NCBI RefSeq assembly: GCF_001590835.1
Contig: NZ_LTAQ01000045.1
Span: 72,795 to 136,794 of the forward strand
Direction: 5' to 3'
Source of the DNA: Bacillus gaemokensis
GTDB lineage: Bacteria; Bacillota; Bacilli; Bacillales; Bacillaceae_G
DNA length: 64,000 nucleotides
Of the stretch, positions 29,780 through 39,177 are shown in pieces; positions within the stretch are counted from its first letter, which is position 1, and each line of letters begins with the position of its first letter. The translations under genes were made by a program, and so were the position numbers. The notes beneath the pieces were generated by a model. It had not been told where the DNA came from. It ran no database searches and saw nothing but the letters and a program-made list of their open reading frames with translations.

Positions 29780-29962
29780 ATGCGCGTAATTTGGGCCTTT
29801 ATTTGGTCGTTTATGCTTGTACATATGATGAGTTATGTAATTAGCTCTATGACTGGCGGTATATACGATTTCCAGCAAGCGTCTATTTTCTCAGTTGTTC
29901 TTGCTGTACTTGTAATGGCAATTGCAGCAGCAATTCCAAACGAACCAGTAGAACAACACTAA
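29780..29962 (+). CDS. yjzD: YjzD, small DUF2929 membrane protein
   Basis: A 60-residue protein with two hydrophobic helices (residues 3-24 and 35-53) around a short loop (SMTGGIYDFQQ), matching YjzD. The ATG has AGGGGTGTG upstream. It is monocistronic and convergent with clpB across a shared terminator. The function is unknown. Confidence 0.85.
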   Translation: MRVIWAFIWSFMLVHMMSYVISSMTGGIYDFQQASIFSVVLAVLVMAIAAAIPNEPVEQH

Positions 29963-29996
29963 AAAAGAGTCCGGGTTTCATCCGGACTCTTTTTTT
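29961..29996. terminator. Convergent terminator yjzD / clpB
   Basis: AAAAAAGAGTCCGG and CCGGACTCTTTTTT form a strong symmetric hairpin with A and T tails. Confidence 0.9.
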
Positions 29997-32595
29997 ATCG
30001 AACATGAACAATTAGTTCATTATTTTGCATATCAACAATCACATGACTATTATCAGTAATTGTCCCTGCAATTAATTCCCGCGCCAATTTTGTTTCAATT
30101 TGACGTTGTACATATCGTTTTAATGGACGTGCCCCGTACATTGGATCAAACCCAGCTTCTACAACAAACTCTTTTGCCGCCCCTGTTAATTCTACTGATA
30201 TATGACGATCCATCAAACGCCCTTGTAACTCTTTTACAATCTTATCAACGATTCCTTTGATTTCATTTGTTGTAAGAGGTTTAAATAAAATAATTTCATC
30301 CACACGGTTTAAAAACTCTGGACGGAAATGTCCTCTAAGCTGTCCCATAACAAGCTCTCGCGACTCTTCTCTAATAGAGCCATCCTCTTGTAGTCCTTCT
30401 AATAAATGCCCTGAACCTATATTGGATGTCATAATAATTACAGTGTTTTTAAAATCCACTGTTCGCCCTTGCGAATCTGTAATACGTCCATCATCTAACA
30501 TTTGTAATAAAATATTGAATACTTCCGGATGTGCTTTTTCAATTTCATCTAATAAAATAACTGAATATGGTTTACGACGCACCGCTTCTGTTAATTGCCC
30601 ACCTTCTTCATAACCTACATATCCTGGAGGGGCTCCAATTAGACGAGATACAGCATGTTTTTCCATGTACTCTGACATATCTATACGAATGATTTGCTCT
30701 TCACTGTCAAATAAAGATTGTGCTAACGTTTTTGCAAGTTCTGTTTTCCCAACACCTGTAGGTCCTAAGAAAATGAACGAACCAATTGGACGATTCGGAT
30801 CTTTAATACCTGCACGGGCACGAAGAACAGCATCCGCTACGAGACTCACAGCCTCCTCTTGTCCAATGACACGTTCTGATAAAATTTGTTCTAAACGTAA
30901 TAATTTTTCACGTTCTCCTTCTACAAGTTTTGCTACTGGTATACCAGTCCAACGTGAAACAATATTGGCGATTTCCTCTTCACTTACCTCCTCACGAAGC
31001 AAACGATTATCCTGACCATTATGTGCACTTGTTTCTTCCGCTTCTTTCAACTCTTTTTCCATTGCTGGAATTTTACCGTGCCGAAGCTCTGCCGCTTTAT
31101 TTAAATCATAATTCCCTTCAGCTTCTTCTAATTCACGGCGCAGACGTTCTAAATGTTCACGTAAGTCACGAACTTTATAAATTTCTTCTTTCTCTTTTTG
31201 CCACTGCGCACGCATTCCACTCGCAACTTCTTTTAAATCGGACAATTCACGCTGCAACGTTTTTAGTCGTTCTTGACTACCACGATCCGTTTCTTTTCCT
31301 AGGGCAGCTTCTTCAATCTCTAACTGCATAATCCGGCGCGTTACTTCATCTAATTCTGTTGGCATAGAATCAATTTCTGTTCGAATTGTGGCACACGCTT
31401 CGTCAACAAGGTCAATCGCTTTATCTGGTAAAAAACGATCAGATATATATCGATCAGACAATACAGAAGCAGCTACAATCGCACGGTCATGAATATTTAC
31501 ACCGTGGTAAATTTCAAAACGCTCTTTCAAGCCACGTAAAATGGAAATCGTATCTTCTACCGTCGGCTCTTCTGCCAATACTTGCTGAAAACGACGTTCT
31601 AGCGCTGGATCTTTCTCAATATATTTTCGATATTCATCTAATGTTGTCGCTCCAATACAGTGCAGTTCACCACGTGCAAGCATTGGTTTTAACATATTCC
31701 CTGCGTCCATTGCTCCTTCTGTTTTACCAGCACCAACAATGGTATGAAGCTCATCGATAAATAATAGAATACGTCCTTCACTTTTTTTAATTTCATTTAA
31801 GACAGCTTGCAAACGCTCCTCAAACTCACCACGGAACTTGGCACCTGCTACAAGCGCACTCATATCTAACGCGAAAATTGTTCTATCTTTTAATCCTTCT
31901 GGTACATCTTTTCTAACAATGCGTTGTGCTAACCCTTCAACAATCGCTGTTTTACCAACACCTGGTTCACCTATTAGAACAGGATTATTTTTCGTTTTAC
32001 GTGAAAGAATACGAATCACACGACGAATTTCACTGTCACGACCAATAACAGGATCTAATTTCCCGTTTCTTACTTCTGCCACTAAATCGCGACCATATTT
32101 TTCTAACGCTTCATAAGTTACCTCTGGATTTTGACTAGTCACTCTTTGATTCCCCCTAACCGCCATTAAAGACTGTAATAATATGTCCTTTGTAATATGG
32201 GCTGTTGTAAATAAATGATTTATATCCCCTTTTTCTTCGCAAAAAGCGAGGAGTACATGTTCCACTGAAATATATTCATCTTGTAACTTTTCCGCTTCTT
32301 TTTCTGCTTTAACAAGTAATTGCTGCAAAGCATTTGTCACATACACTTTTCCTGCTTCTACACCACTTCCTGTCACAGATGGCTTTTTTTGAACCAATGC
32401 TTCTACTTTTTTCGTTAATTCTTCTATATTGACATTCATTTTTTGAAAAATACGTACTGCTAATCCATCCTGCTGCCCTAATAATGCAAGTAACAGATGT
32501 ATACAATCTACTTCTTGATGATGATAAGACACCGCTAAAGATTGAGCACTCATAATCGCTTCTTGTGTTTTTGTCGTCATTTGATTTAGGTCCAT
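29995..32595 (-). CDS. clpB: ATP-dependent chaperone ClpB
   Basis: An 866-residue Hsp100 disaggregase that works with DnaK to rescue aggregated proteins. It has the N-domain repeats, Walker A1 GEPGVGKT and B1 ILLFIDELH, the ClpB-specific coiled-coil middle domain (about residues 400-530), Walker A2 GPTGVGKT and B2 [12 protein letters not shown] chose ATG at 32593-32595 ([13 protein letters not shown]), the conserved start; GGGAG lies upstream. The 5' region has a sigma-A promoter and a CtsR box, so heat induction is expected. Confidence 0.97.
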   Translation of the reverse strand: MDLNQMTTKTQEAIMSAQSLAVSYHHQEVDCIHLLLALLGQQDGLAVRIFQKMNVNIEELTKKVEALVQKKPSVTGSGVEAGKVYVTNALQQLLVKAEKEAEKLQDEYISVEHVLLAFCEEKGDINHLFTTAHITKDILLQSLMAVRGNQRVTSQNPEVTYEALEKYGRDLVAEVRNGKLDPVIGRDSEIRRVIRILSRKTKNNPVLIGEPGVGKTAIVEGLAQRIVRKDVPEGLKDRTIFALDMSALVAGAKFRGEFEERLQAVLNEIKKSEGRILLFIDELHTIVGAGKTEGAMDAGNMLKPMLARGELHCIGATTLDEYRKYIEKDPALERRFQQVLAEEPTVEDTISILRGLKERFEIYHGVNIHDRAIVAASVLSDRYISDRFLPDKAIDLVDEACATIRTEIDSMPTELDEVTRRIMQLEIEEAALGKETDRGSQERLKTLQRELSDLKEVASGMRAQWQKEKEEIYKVRDLREHLERLRRELEEAEGNYDLNKAAELRHGKIPAMEKELKEAEETSAHNGQDNRLLREEVSEEEIANIVSRWTGIPVAKLVEGEREKLLRLEQILSERVIGQEEAVSLVADAVLRARAGIKDPNRPIGSFIFLGPTGVGKTELAKTLAQSLFDSEEQIIRIDMSEYMEKHAVSRLIGAPPGYVGYEEGGQLTEAVRRKPYSVILLDEIEKAHPEVFNILLQMLDDGRITDSQGRTVDFKNTVIIMTSNIGSGHLLEGLQEDGSIREESRELVMGQLRGHFRPEFLNRVDEIILFKPLTTNEIKGIVDKIVKELQGRLMDRHISVELTGAAKEFVVEAGFDPMYGARPLKRYVQRQIETKLARELIAGTITDNSHVIVDMQNNELIVHVR

Positions 32596-32615
32596 CTTTA
32601 CTGTCACTCCCATAC

Positions 32616-32632
32616 TTTGACTTTCTTTGACC
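32616..32632 (-). promoter_or_regulatory. CtsR operator of clpB
   Basis: On the minus strand GGTCAAAGAAAGTCAAA matches the CtsR heptad repeat RGTCAAANANRGTCAAA exactly. It lies just downstream of the -10 element, where repressor binding would block transcription. Confidence 0.95.
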
Positions 32633-32641
32633 TTTGATTTG

Positions 32642-32670
32642 ATTATACGCCAACTGTCTTTTTTATACAA
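32642..32670 (-). promoter_or_regulatory. Sigma-A promoter of clpB
   Basis: On the minus strand there is -35 TTGTAT (32665-32670), a 17-bp spacer and -10 TATAAT (32642-32647). Confidence 0.8.
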
Positions 32671-32762
32671 TAAATTTGATTATGCATTCTGACTTTATTT
32701 TTTAAAAAAGTATATAGAACATACATCAAATGATACTTCCTTGAGCGTCTCCGCACTTCAAA

Positions 32763-32792
32763 AAAAAGCCGCAATATCAATTGCGGCTTCTC
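32763..32792 (-). terminator. yjzC terminator
   Basis: AAGCCGCAAT and ATTGCGGCTT form a hairpin after the yjzC stop, followed on the minus strand by TTTTTTT. Confidence 0.85.
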
Positions 32793-32972
32793 TTACGGTT
32801 TTCTTCTATATGTCCACTGACGATTATGATTCGAATTTTCAGGAAATCTTTCACCGGCAGTTAATTTTACCATTTGCGGATCTTTAACCATACTTCCTGT
32901 CTCACCAATCTCTACATAAACCCCATCATTTGGTGCTTTCTGTCCTGAACGAAATCTGCGATTTTGACCCAT
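32793..32972 (-). CDS. yjzC: YjzC, small conserved protein
   Basis: A 59-residue basic protein (MGQNRRFRSGQKAPNDGVYVEIGE) of the YjzC family. It has a glycine-rich N-terminus and the conserved GSMVKDPQMVKLTAGERFPEN. I chose ATG at 32970-32972, with GGAAGGAGA upstream; the longer frame lacks a ribosome site. The function is unknown. It is monocistronic. Confidence 0.88.
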   Translation of the reverse strand: MGQNRRFRSGQKAPNDGVYVEIGETGSMVKDPQMVKLTAGERFPENSNHNRQWTYRRKP

Positions 32973-33186
32973 TTCCATTCTCCTTCCATGACATCTGTGC
33001 CTCATTAGTATATCCATTTTTTAAAAAGCTTTTCTGTTATGTTTAGGAAACACGCTATCCCCTTCATTACTTATATATAAAGCGAAACTTCCATCCATAA
33101 GCTTTTTTCATTCCTCACAAATGGTTAACTTATGAATAACTGGATAAATTCACATGATAAAGCAGGAGAAAAAGCAATGTTTGTTG

Positions 33187-33220
33187 AAAAAAAAGAAACC
33201 GACCTATTCTAGGCCAGTTT
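33187..33220 (-). terminator. Orphan minus-strand terminator
   Basis: Read on the minus strand, AAACTGGCCTA and TAGGTCGGTTT pair over 11 positions with two G-U pairs, followed by CTTTTTTTT. On the plus strand the same positions would be A-C mismatches, so the signal is oriented leftward. No minus-strand gene lies just upstream. Confidence 0.7.
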
Positions 33221-33526
33221 CAAAGGAGAGTCAAACATATACGAGAAGATTACATTTTTATTATAAGCCCCACTGCGCAAGTAATGTAACCCTTTTCACA
33301 ATTTGTACAAAATGAAAGAAACATTATTTGAACTTTCGGAAAAAATATTGACTTTTCTGTTTTCTGGCGAGAAATAGTGGACACTAACACGTTTCACGAC
33401 GTAAGATGAATATATAAAGAAACTTCCATTCAAGGATGTTTCCTATACTCTTTCTAGCCTCTTATTTCTGCATATTAAAATCGGAAATACAGATAGAACC
33501 AAAAAAATTTCATAAGAGGTGAAAAC
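33221..33526. other. Intergenic region upstream of HAD phosphatase gene
   Basis: No protein gene. It may hold a short minus-strand transcript ending at the orphan terminator, and it holds the promoter of the following gene. Confidence 0.4.
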
Positions 33527-34336
33527 ATGAAAAAACAACACTTAATCGCACTAGATTTAGATGGTACTTTGCTAACAGACAATAAAATAATTTCAGCAAG
33601 AACAAAAAAAACAATTGAAAAAGCAAAAGAGCAAGGACATGTTGTTGTAATTTCAACAGGGCGCCCATTTCGTGCCAGTCACGCTTATTATAAAGAACTT
33701 GGTTTGAATACACCTATCGTTAATTTTAACGGTGCTTATGTTCACCATCCACTTGATGCAAATTGGGGAACACATCACTCTCCCCTTGAACTCTCAACTG
33801 CACAAGAAATCGTTCGAGCTTGTTTTGATTTTGGCGTCAAAAACATTTACGCTGAAGTGATTGATGATGTATATGTTCGTGAAATTGATGAAGATAAAAA
33901 ACATATTTTTGAATTTGGTTCTCCGAATATTTTCACAGGAGATTTACTACACATTTTGCAAGACCATCCAACATGCCTATTAATCGATGCGCTTGACGAA
34001 CAATCAACAGCAATTCGCAAGCACTTAACTGATATGCATGCCGAGGTAATTGACCATCGTAAATGGGGTGCGCCTTGGCCAATTATTGAAATTGTGAAAA
34101 GTGGTCTTAATAAAGCAATTGGGCTTCAAAAAGTTTCTAGCTATTATAACATTCCACAAGAACGCATCATTGCTTTTGGTGATGAAGACAACGATTTTGA
34201 GATGATTGAATTTGCAGGTCACGGCATTGCAATGGGTAATGCCATTCCAGAATTGAAATCATTAGCTAATCATACAACATTAACAAATGAAGAAGATGGA
34301 ATTGCCCTTTATTTAGAAGAGGTTCTTGGGTTGTAA
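33527..34336 (+). CDS. Cof-type HAD-IIB family phosphatase
   Basis: A 269-residue haloacid-dehalogenase hydrolase. Motif I is DLDGTLL (residues 10-16), motif II STGRP (about 44-48), motif III Lys in NKAIGL (about 198) and motif IV GDEDNDFEM (about 217-225). The cap is of type IIB. Relatives dephosphorylate sugar phosphates, FMN or pyridoxal phosphate. Position near yitT suggests the counterpart of B. subtilis yitU. The ATG has AGAGGTG upstream. Confidence 0.88.
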   Translation: MKKQHLIALDLDGTLLTDNKIISARTKKTIEKAKEQGHVVVISTGRPFRASHAYYKELGLNTPIVNFNGAYVHHPLDANWGTHHSPLELSTAQEIVRACFDFGVKNIYAEVIDDVYVREIDEDKKHIFEFGSPNIFTGDLLHILQDHPTCLLIDALDEQSTAIRKHLTDMHAEVIDHRKWGAPWPIIEIVKSGLNKAIGLQKVSSYYNIPQERIIAFGDEDNDFEMIEFAGHGIAMGNAIPELKSLANHTTLTNEEDGIALYLEEVLGL

Positions 34337-34436
34337 TCTAAAAATTCCCTACTTATAGTTTCCCGCAAAACGCTTATACTATAACTAGACACAGCGATGT
34401 GTCAGTTGTTTTCTGCTAAAAAAGGGGGAATTACGA

Positions 34437-34577
34437 ATGGGTAAAAAGAACAAATCAAAACGTTTCACCCAACAAGGGGCCGATGCTGTTATGAAGCACG
34501 CTGCAAGATTCCCGTACCGCGGTACATTAGCTGATGCAGAAAAAGAACGAAGCAACTCTTCTCTCGGAGGGGTTTAA
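34437..34577 (+). CDS. 46-residue basic protein, unknown
   Basis: It starts MGKKNKSKRFTQQGADAVMK and ends RSNSSLGGV, a hydrophilic, Lys/Arg-rich product. A clear AAAGGGGGAA ribosome site precedes ATG at 34437. Its stop TAA is followed directly by the ATG of the DUF3813 gene, and its own last codons contain that gene's ribosome site, so the two are translationally coupled. The composition resembles small spore proteins, but I cannot name a family. Confidence 0.7.
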   Translation: MGKKNKSKRFTQQGADAVMKHAARFPYRGTLADAEKERSNSSLGGV

Positions 34578-34775
34578 ATGGGTAATTTACTATTCCAGCA
34601 AGCACGTGATGCTGTTTCTAGTGCCGTTTCTTGTTCTAGCGGTGCTGAACAACAAGAACTTGTTTATCGAGCAAAAAACGCTTTGCAGTCTGCTTACGCT
34701 AATTCTTCAACTGCTGAAAAAGTTCAGCTACGTGAAATGCAACAGCAACTACAAAACGTTACTAGCACACATTAA
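34578..34775 (+). CDS. DUF3813-type small protein
   Basis: A 65-residue, mainly helical protein (MGNLLFQQARDAVSSAVSCS, then AKNALQSAYANSSTAEKVQL) matching DUF3813 proteins of Bacillus (YitR-like). CGGAGGGG precedes its ATG inside the preceding gene's last codons. It sits between the Cof phosphatase and yitT, as in the yit cluster. The function is unknown. Confidence 0.78.
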   Translation: MGNLLFQQARDAVSSAVSCSSGAEQQELVYRAKNALQSAYANSSTAEKVQLREMQQQLQNVTSTH

Positions 34776-34777
34776 AA

Positions 34778-34805
34778 CAAGAGGACCAAACTTGGTCCTC
34801 TTTAC
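34778..34805. terminator. Convergent terminator DUF3813 / yitT
   Basis: AGAGGACCAA and TTGGTCCTCT form a hairpin followed by TTACTCTTTT. It overlaps the last codons of yitT. Confidence 0.8.
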
Positions 34806-35659
34806 TCTTTTCTAAACAATCCAAACACCCCAACGGTTTGCACGACATTTGTAAATGCTCCCGGGTCTACTTGTTTAATAATCCTCTCTAGTTCGTATAA
34901 CTCATAACGAGTAATCACGATCATTAGCATTTCTTTATTTTCATTCGTATATGCACCTGTAGCTGGTACAGTTGTAATCCCTCGCACTAAGCGCGATTGA
35001 ATCGCTTTTTTTACATCCGTACCATTTTTCGTAACGATAAACGCTGTAATTTTCACATGACGTGTATGAATCGCATCAATAATTCGTGTTGATACATATA
35101 AAGTGACTAATGTGTACAAGGCTTTTTCCCATCCATATACATAGCCAGCTGCAATAATAATAATGGCATTAAAGAAAAAGAAATACGTTCCGACAGGCTT
35201 ATCTTTAATCTTTGACAAAATCATCGCAATAATATCTAAACCACCTGTAGACGCACCCCATTTCAAAGCAATCCCTACTCCTATTGCCGAAATAAGCCCC
35301 CCAAAAATAGCATTTAATATAATATCATTTGAAACTGCCCTTACTGGTACAATTTCTAAAAACAGTGTCATAAATACGACACATAAAAAACTAAATAAAG
35401 TAAATGCTTTTCCGACTTTTTTCCACGCTAAAATCACAACTGGAATATTAAATAAAGCAAACAGCACCCCTGTTGATATATGTATGGATGCAAAATCACT
35501 TAATACTTGCGAAAGCAATTGAGATAACCCGGCAAAACCACTTGCATATACTTTTGCTGGCGTTAAAAACAGATTCATTCCAATTGCATTTAATAAGCCT
35601 GCAACGATAACAACAATTAGTTTCTTTATTAATTCGGTATAATTTAGTTTCAAGTCCAT
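34802..35659 (-). CDS. yitT: YitT-family membrane protein
   Basis: A 285-residue protein with five to six membrane helices (residues about 13-190, YitT_membrane/DUF161) and a C-terminal cytosolic DUF2179 domain (about 205-285, VKITAFIVTKNGTDVKKAI). This family is widespread in Firmicutes, with no settled activity. The ATG has AAAGGTGGATAGG upstream. Confidence 0.88.
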   Translation of the reverse strand: MDLKLNYTELIKKLIVVIVAGLLNAIGMNLFLTPAKVYASGFAGLSQLLSQVLSDFASIHISTGVLFALFNIPVVILAWKKVGKAFTLFSFLCVVFMTLFLEIVPVRAVSNDIILNAIFGGLISAIGVGIALKWGASTGGLDIIAMILSKIKDKPVGTYFFFFNAIIIIAAGYVYGWEKALYTLVTLYVSTRIIDAIHTRHVKITAFIVTKNGTDVKKAIQSRLVRGITTVPATGAYTNENKEMLMIVITRYELYELERIIKQVDPGAFTNVVQTVGVFGLFRKE

Positions 35660-35766
35660 ATCCTATCCACCTTTATAAATCATAAATTCATCACGCTACG
35701 TATACATAGTCTTTACGAAAACGGAAATGATAAACGTACAACCATTTAGAAGTGGAGTTGATACAT

Positions 35767-35898
35767 ATGCCGCATACAAGTGATAATGACAAAAAAGCAC
35801 GCGATAATAATGCAAAACGCACACAAAAAAATGAACAAGAACAAAAAAATATCGAGCAAGGAAAACGTGCTTATTCAAAAAAAACAGATCATCTTTAA
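35767..35898 (+). CDS. 43-residue DUF3941-type protein
   Basis: A highly charged peptide (MPHTSDNDKKARDNNAKRTQ ... GKRAYSKKTDHL) resembling small DUF3941 proteins of bacilli. AGAAGTGGAG precedes ATG at 35767, and a terminator follows the stop at once. It is divergent from yitT. The function is unknown. Confidence 0.72.
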   Translation: MPHTSDNDKKARDNNAKRTQKNEQEQKNIEQGKRAYSKKTDHL

Positions 35899-35899
35899 T

Positions 35900-35935
35900 C
35901 CTCTAGTACATCAACATAGTTGATGTACTTTTTTA
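35900..35935 (+). terminator. Terminator after DUF3941 gene
   Basis: AGTACATCAAC and GTTGATGTACT form a hairpin followed by TTTTTT. Confidence 0.85.
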
Positions 35936-36023
35936 CATTTTACAGGAAAAAACATATCGAATACACTTCATGTTCACTTCACTATTTTACAATAGCGATA
36001 ACATATTTGGATGAGGTGTTAGG

Positions 36024-36887
36024 ATGAAAAGAAAACAATTATTGATTATAGCGGCGACAATCGGAACGTTAACGCTGTCTGCTTGTGGGTCTCAAGGCAG
36101 CTCGGATGCCATCGCAACATCAAAAAGCTCAACAATTACAAAAAGCGATTTTGATAAACAATTAAAAGATCGTTACGGAAAAGATATGTTATATGAAATG
36201 ATGGCACAAGATATCATTTCAAAAAAATATAAAGTATCTGATGATGAAGTGGATAAAGAATTCAAAAAAGCGAAAGATCAATACGGTGAACAATTCAAAA
36301 TGGTACTAGAGAGCAATCGTTTAAAAGATGAAAACGACTTTAAGAATCAAATTAGATTTAAGCTCGCAATGAACGAAGCAATTAAGAAAAGCATTACAGA
36401 AAAAGACGTGAAAGAACACTATAAACCTGAAATTAAAGCGAGTCACATTTTAGTAAATGACGAAAAAACAGCAACTGATATTAAGAAGAAATTAGACGAA
36501 GGCGCTTCCTTCGAAGAGTTAGCGAAAGAACAATCTCAAGACCCAGGCTCAAAAGATAAAGGCGGAGATCTTGGATACTTTGGACCGGGTAAAATAACGG
36601 TACCTGAATTCGAAGGAGCTGCTTACAAACTGAATGTTGGCGAAATTAGCACCCCTGTCAAATCATCAAACGGCTACCATATTATTAAACTTACCGATAA
36701 AAAAGAATTGAAGCCTTATGATGAAGTAAAAGCTTCCATTCGTAAAAACTTAGAAGACGAGCGTTTAGCAGATACAACAACGGGTCAAAAAATATTACTA
36801 GATGAATTAAAGAAAGCAGATATTAAAGTAAAAGATAGCGATTTGAAAGATACATTTTCTCGTCTTTCAGGACAACAAGCACAATAA
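36024..36887 (+). CDS. prsA: Foldase lipoprotein PrsA (parvulin-type)
   Basis: A 287-residue extracytoplasmic peptidyl-prolyl isomerase that helps secreted proteins fold. The signal peptide ends in lipobox LSAC (C21). An N-terminal chaperone region is followed by a parvulin domain (about residues 134-225: KASHILVNDEKTA, FEELAKEQSQDPGSKDKGGDLGYFGPG, GYHIIKLTDK). The ATG has GAGGTGTTAGG upstream. B. cereus group genomes carry several prsA paralogues; this one is near clpB and yitL. Confidence 0.95.
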   Translation: MKRKQLLIIAATIGTLTLSACGSQGSSDAIATSKSSTITKSDFDKQLKDRYGKDMLYEMMAQDIISKKYKVSDDEVDKEFKKAKDQYGEQFKMVLESNRLKDENDFKNQIRFKLAMNEAIKKSITEKDVKEHYKPEIKASHILVNDEKTATDIKKKLDEGASFEELAKEQSQDPGSKDKGGDLGYFGPGKITVPEFEGAAYKLNVGEISTPVKSSNGYHIIKLTDKKELKPYDEVKASIRKNLEDERLADTTTGQKILLDELKKADIKVKDSDLKDTFSRLSGQQAQ

Positions 36888-36927
36888 AAAAAATCCGAAC
36901 AAGCTCATGCCTGTTCGGATTTTTTTA
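36888..36927. terminator. Convergent terminator prsA / cvfB
   Basis: AAAAAAATCCGAACA and TGTTCGGATTTTTTT form a strong symmetric hairpin. Confidence 0.9.
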
Positions 36928-37794
36928 TTATTTCTTGAAGTACGTCCAGCCTTCTTCTTGATAAACCTTCTCTTCTTTCATCATTTTACCAAGGGCACGC
37001 TTAAACGCAGCCTTACTCATATTAAAACGTTCCTTAATGTCTTCTGGATGACTCTTATCCCAAAACGGCATTGCTCCACCGCGACTTTCCATATACTCAT
37101 AAATCACCGCTGCATCGTCTTCCATCCCCTCTTCTTTACGAGGAAGAAGCGAAATGTTAATTGTACCATCATCTTTCACATCAATAATACGACCTGTTAC
37201 ACGTTCACCAATACGAACTTGTTCTTTTCTTTCTGTATGGTGTAAAAACGCACGGAAATGTTCATCTGTTAATACAAACGAACCAACTTGAAGTGAGCGA
37301 TATACGCGTCCATTTACATTCTTATTACGCATAGATGGTGTTGCATCAACAATAATTTCTTGCATATCTGAATCCCTTGCCGGAAGAGCGATAAGGCGAC
37401 CACGGTTTGTTAATTTTAATGTACAATATAGTTCATCATCTTCAACTGGCCAAACTGGCGTATAAATTGGAAACTCATCAGCTGGAATTAATACATCTTT
37501 TGAAACACCGATATCAACAAACACACCTAAATCAGGTTTCACTTCTACTACTTTAACCCAGTTCCAATCGTTCGTTGTAATAAGTGGCGTTTTCATCGTC
37601 GCAGTCAGGCGCTCTTGGTGATCAAGATATAAAAACACATCAATTGTGTCACCTTCTTCAATTTCTCCTGCTACTTCATTTTTGTGTAAAAATACCTCTT
37701 CATAACCATCCTCATCATCAAATCCGACCATATATCCAATTTCCGTTTCTCGTAAAACAGTTACCTGTTCAATCGATCCTGGTTGTAAATACAT
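36928..37794 (-). CDS. S1-like RNA-binding protein CvfB/YitL
   Basis: A 288-residue protein with three tandem S1-type beta-barrel domains (residues about 1-65, 70-140, 145-225; VTGRIIDVKDDGTINISLLPRKEEG closes the third). A C-terminal winged-helix domain follows (SHPEDIKERFNMSKAAFKRALGKMMKE). This is the CvfB/YitL layout, linked in staphylococci to virulence-gene and RNA control. It is adjacent to yajQ, as yitL is to yitK in B. subtilis. Confidence 0.9.
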   Translation of the reverse strand: MYLQPGSIEQVTVLRETEIGYMVGFDDEDGYEEVFLHKNEVAGEIEEGDTIDVFLYLDHQERLTATMKTPLITTNDWNWVKVVEVKPDLGVFVDIGVSKDVLIPADEFPIYTPVWPVEDDELYCTLKLTNRGRLIALPARDSDMQEIIVDATPSMRNKNVNGRVYRSLQVGSFVLTDEHFRAFLHHTERKEQVRIGERVTGRIIDVKDDGTINISLLPRKEEGMEDDAAVIYEYMESRGGAMPFWDKSHPEDIKERFNMSKAAFKRALGKMMKEEKVYQEEGWTYFKK

Positions 37795-37912
37795 ATATTT
37801 TAATTCCCTTCTATATATAAAGTATTATTTTTATCATTCCAAAGAAAGGTTCATTATAACACGATTTTTCCTTTATTTGTCCAACTGACCAATTTTCACT
37901 ATAATAAAATAA

Positions 37913-37951
37913 GACTTTAATCAAATGGGATTTTCCCCCACTGCTTATTAG
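37913..37951. repeat. Partial family 3 repeat upstream of yajQ
   Basis: GACTTTAATCAAATGGGATT followed by CCCCCACTG and TTATTAG matches the first 45 bp of the repeats at 38881 and 41280. The rest is absent. Confidence 0.6.
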
Positions 37952-38072
37952 TCAAAATATATCAGTTTTATCACTCTATCTAACTCATGTATTTTCCGCT
38001 ATACTTTAATGTGAATATTACATACCCAGTTACAGTGTGATAAAGATAAAATTTTATTTGGAGGTGCTAACT

Positions 38073-38564
38073 ATGGCAAAAGATAGTTCTTTTGACATCG
38101 TTTCAAAAATTGAATTACCTGAAGTAACAAATGCAATTAACATCGCATTAAAAGAAATTCAAAACCGTTATGACTTTAAAGGAAGCAAAAGTGATATTAA
38201 ATTAGAAAAGGAAGTACTCGTTTTAACTTCTGATGATGAGTTTAAATTAGAACAAGTAAAAGATGTTCTTATTTCAAAACTCGTTAAACGCGAAGTACCA
38301 ATTAAAAACTTAGACTACGGAAAAGTAGAGAGCGCTACTGGTAATACAGTACGCCAACGTGCAACACTGCAACAAGGTATCGATAAAGATAACGCTAAAA
38401 AAATCAATAACATCATTAAAGAACTAAAGTTAAAAGTAAAAACGCAAGTACAAGATGACCAAGTACGTGTAACAGCAAAAAGCCGCGATGACTTACAAGC
38501 AGTAATCGCAGCAGTTCGTAGTGCGGACTTACCAATTGACGTACAGTTCATTAACTATCGCTAA
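38073..38564 (+). CDS. YajQ-family nucleotide-binding protein
   Basis: A 163-residue protein ([20 protein letters not shown]) of the YajQ/UPF0234 family, which has two ferredoxin-like domains; relatives bind nucleotides, including cyclic di-GMP in xanthomonads. It corresponds to B. subtilis YitK. I chose ATG at 38073-38075, with TGGAGGTGC upstream; a longer frame lacks a ribosome site. Confidence 0.92.
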   Translation: MAKDSSFDIVSKIELPEVTNAINIALKEIQNRYDFKGSKSDIKLEKEVLVLTSDDEFKLEQVKDVLISKLVKREVPIKNLDYGKVESATGNTVRQRATLQQGIDKDNAKKINNIIKELKLKVKTQVQDDQVRVTAKSRDDLQAVIAAVRSADLPIDVQFINYR

Positions 38565-38608
38565 AATAAAACACTCTCAATGTGTTATTAAAAGGTAGAC
38601 AAATTAAC

Positions 38609-38645
38609 CGGCATGATTCCGATAGAATATCAGAATCATGCCGTA
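38609..38645 (+). terminator. yajQ terminator
   Basis: CGGCATGATTC and GAATCATGCCG form an 11-bp stem, followed by TATTTAT. No gene is evident in the following 38646-38880 stretch. Confidence 0.75.
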
Positions 38646-38880
38646 TTTATGTGCAGCGTGCAATATTTTTGGGGGGTTAGGGCAATCCGATAAATATGTT
38701 GCAACACGAATCGAATACATCACTTTCCATAAATCCCCTCAGAATACTTCATCATTATTAAGAAAAAAGCTCCAGCATTACTCGAACATTTCCCATATTA
38801 TCTGTTTAGAATTATTTATACACGCTAATCCCTCTTACCAATTCCAAGTAAAAACTCCTTTATTCTAAGTTACATTATAT

Positions 38881-39034
38881 AAAGTGAAACTTTAATCAGC
38901 GTGGAGGCTTCATCCCCCACTGATTATTAGCCGCCACCAATCGAGCTTTTACGAGCAGCTTATCTCCCACCTAACTTCTTTGCTTTCGCCGAATTTTTAG
39001 ATGGGAGTATTATTGCCCGCAAATAGCGGGATAA
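38881..39034. repeat. Structured chromosomal repeat, copy A (family 3)
   Basis: It begins AAAGTGAAACTTTAATCAGC. The first hairpin is AATCAG-GTGGAGG / CCCCCAC-TGATT. A second arm pairs TCCCACCTAA with TTAGATGGGA around CTTCTTTGCTTTCGCCGAA. A third is CCCGC-AAATA-GCGGG. Copy B lies 2.4 kb away in the same orientation. Confidence 0.85.
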
Positions 39035-39177
39035 AATATCCGCACAATACTCACTTCTGTTCATACATATATTATTACGTACCGACTGGGTGATCGAGGA
39101 GGAATAATATTTATTTTTTGTTTAAATATAGGGGGATTCATCTCAAAAAGATTTCAAATTATGAAAGGGGGCATCAC

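Noticed and set aside
38646-38868. Plus-strand open frame after yajQ
   Set aside because: It begins inside the terminator hairpin, lacks a ribosome site, and resembles no protein.
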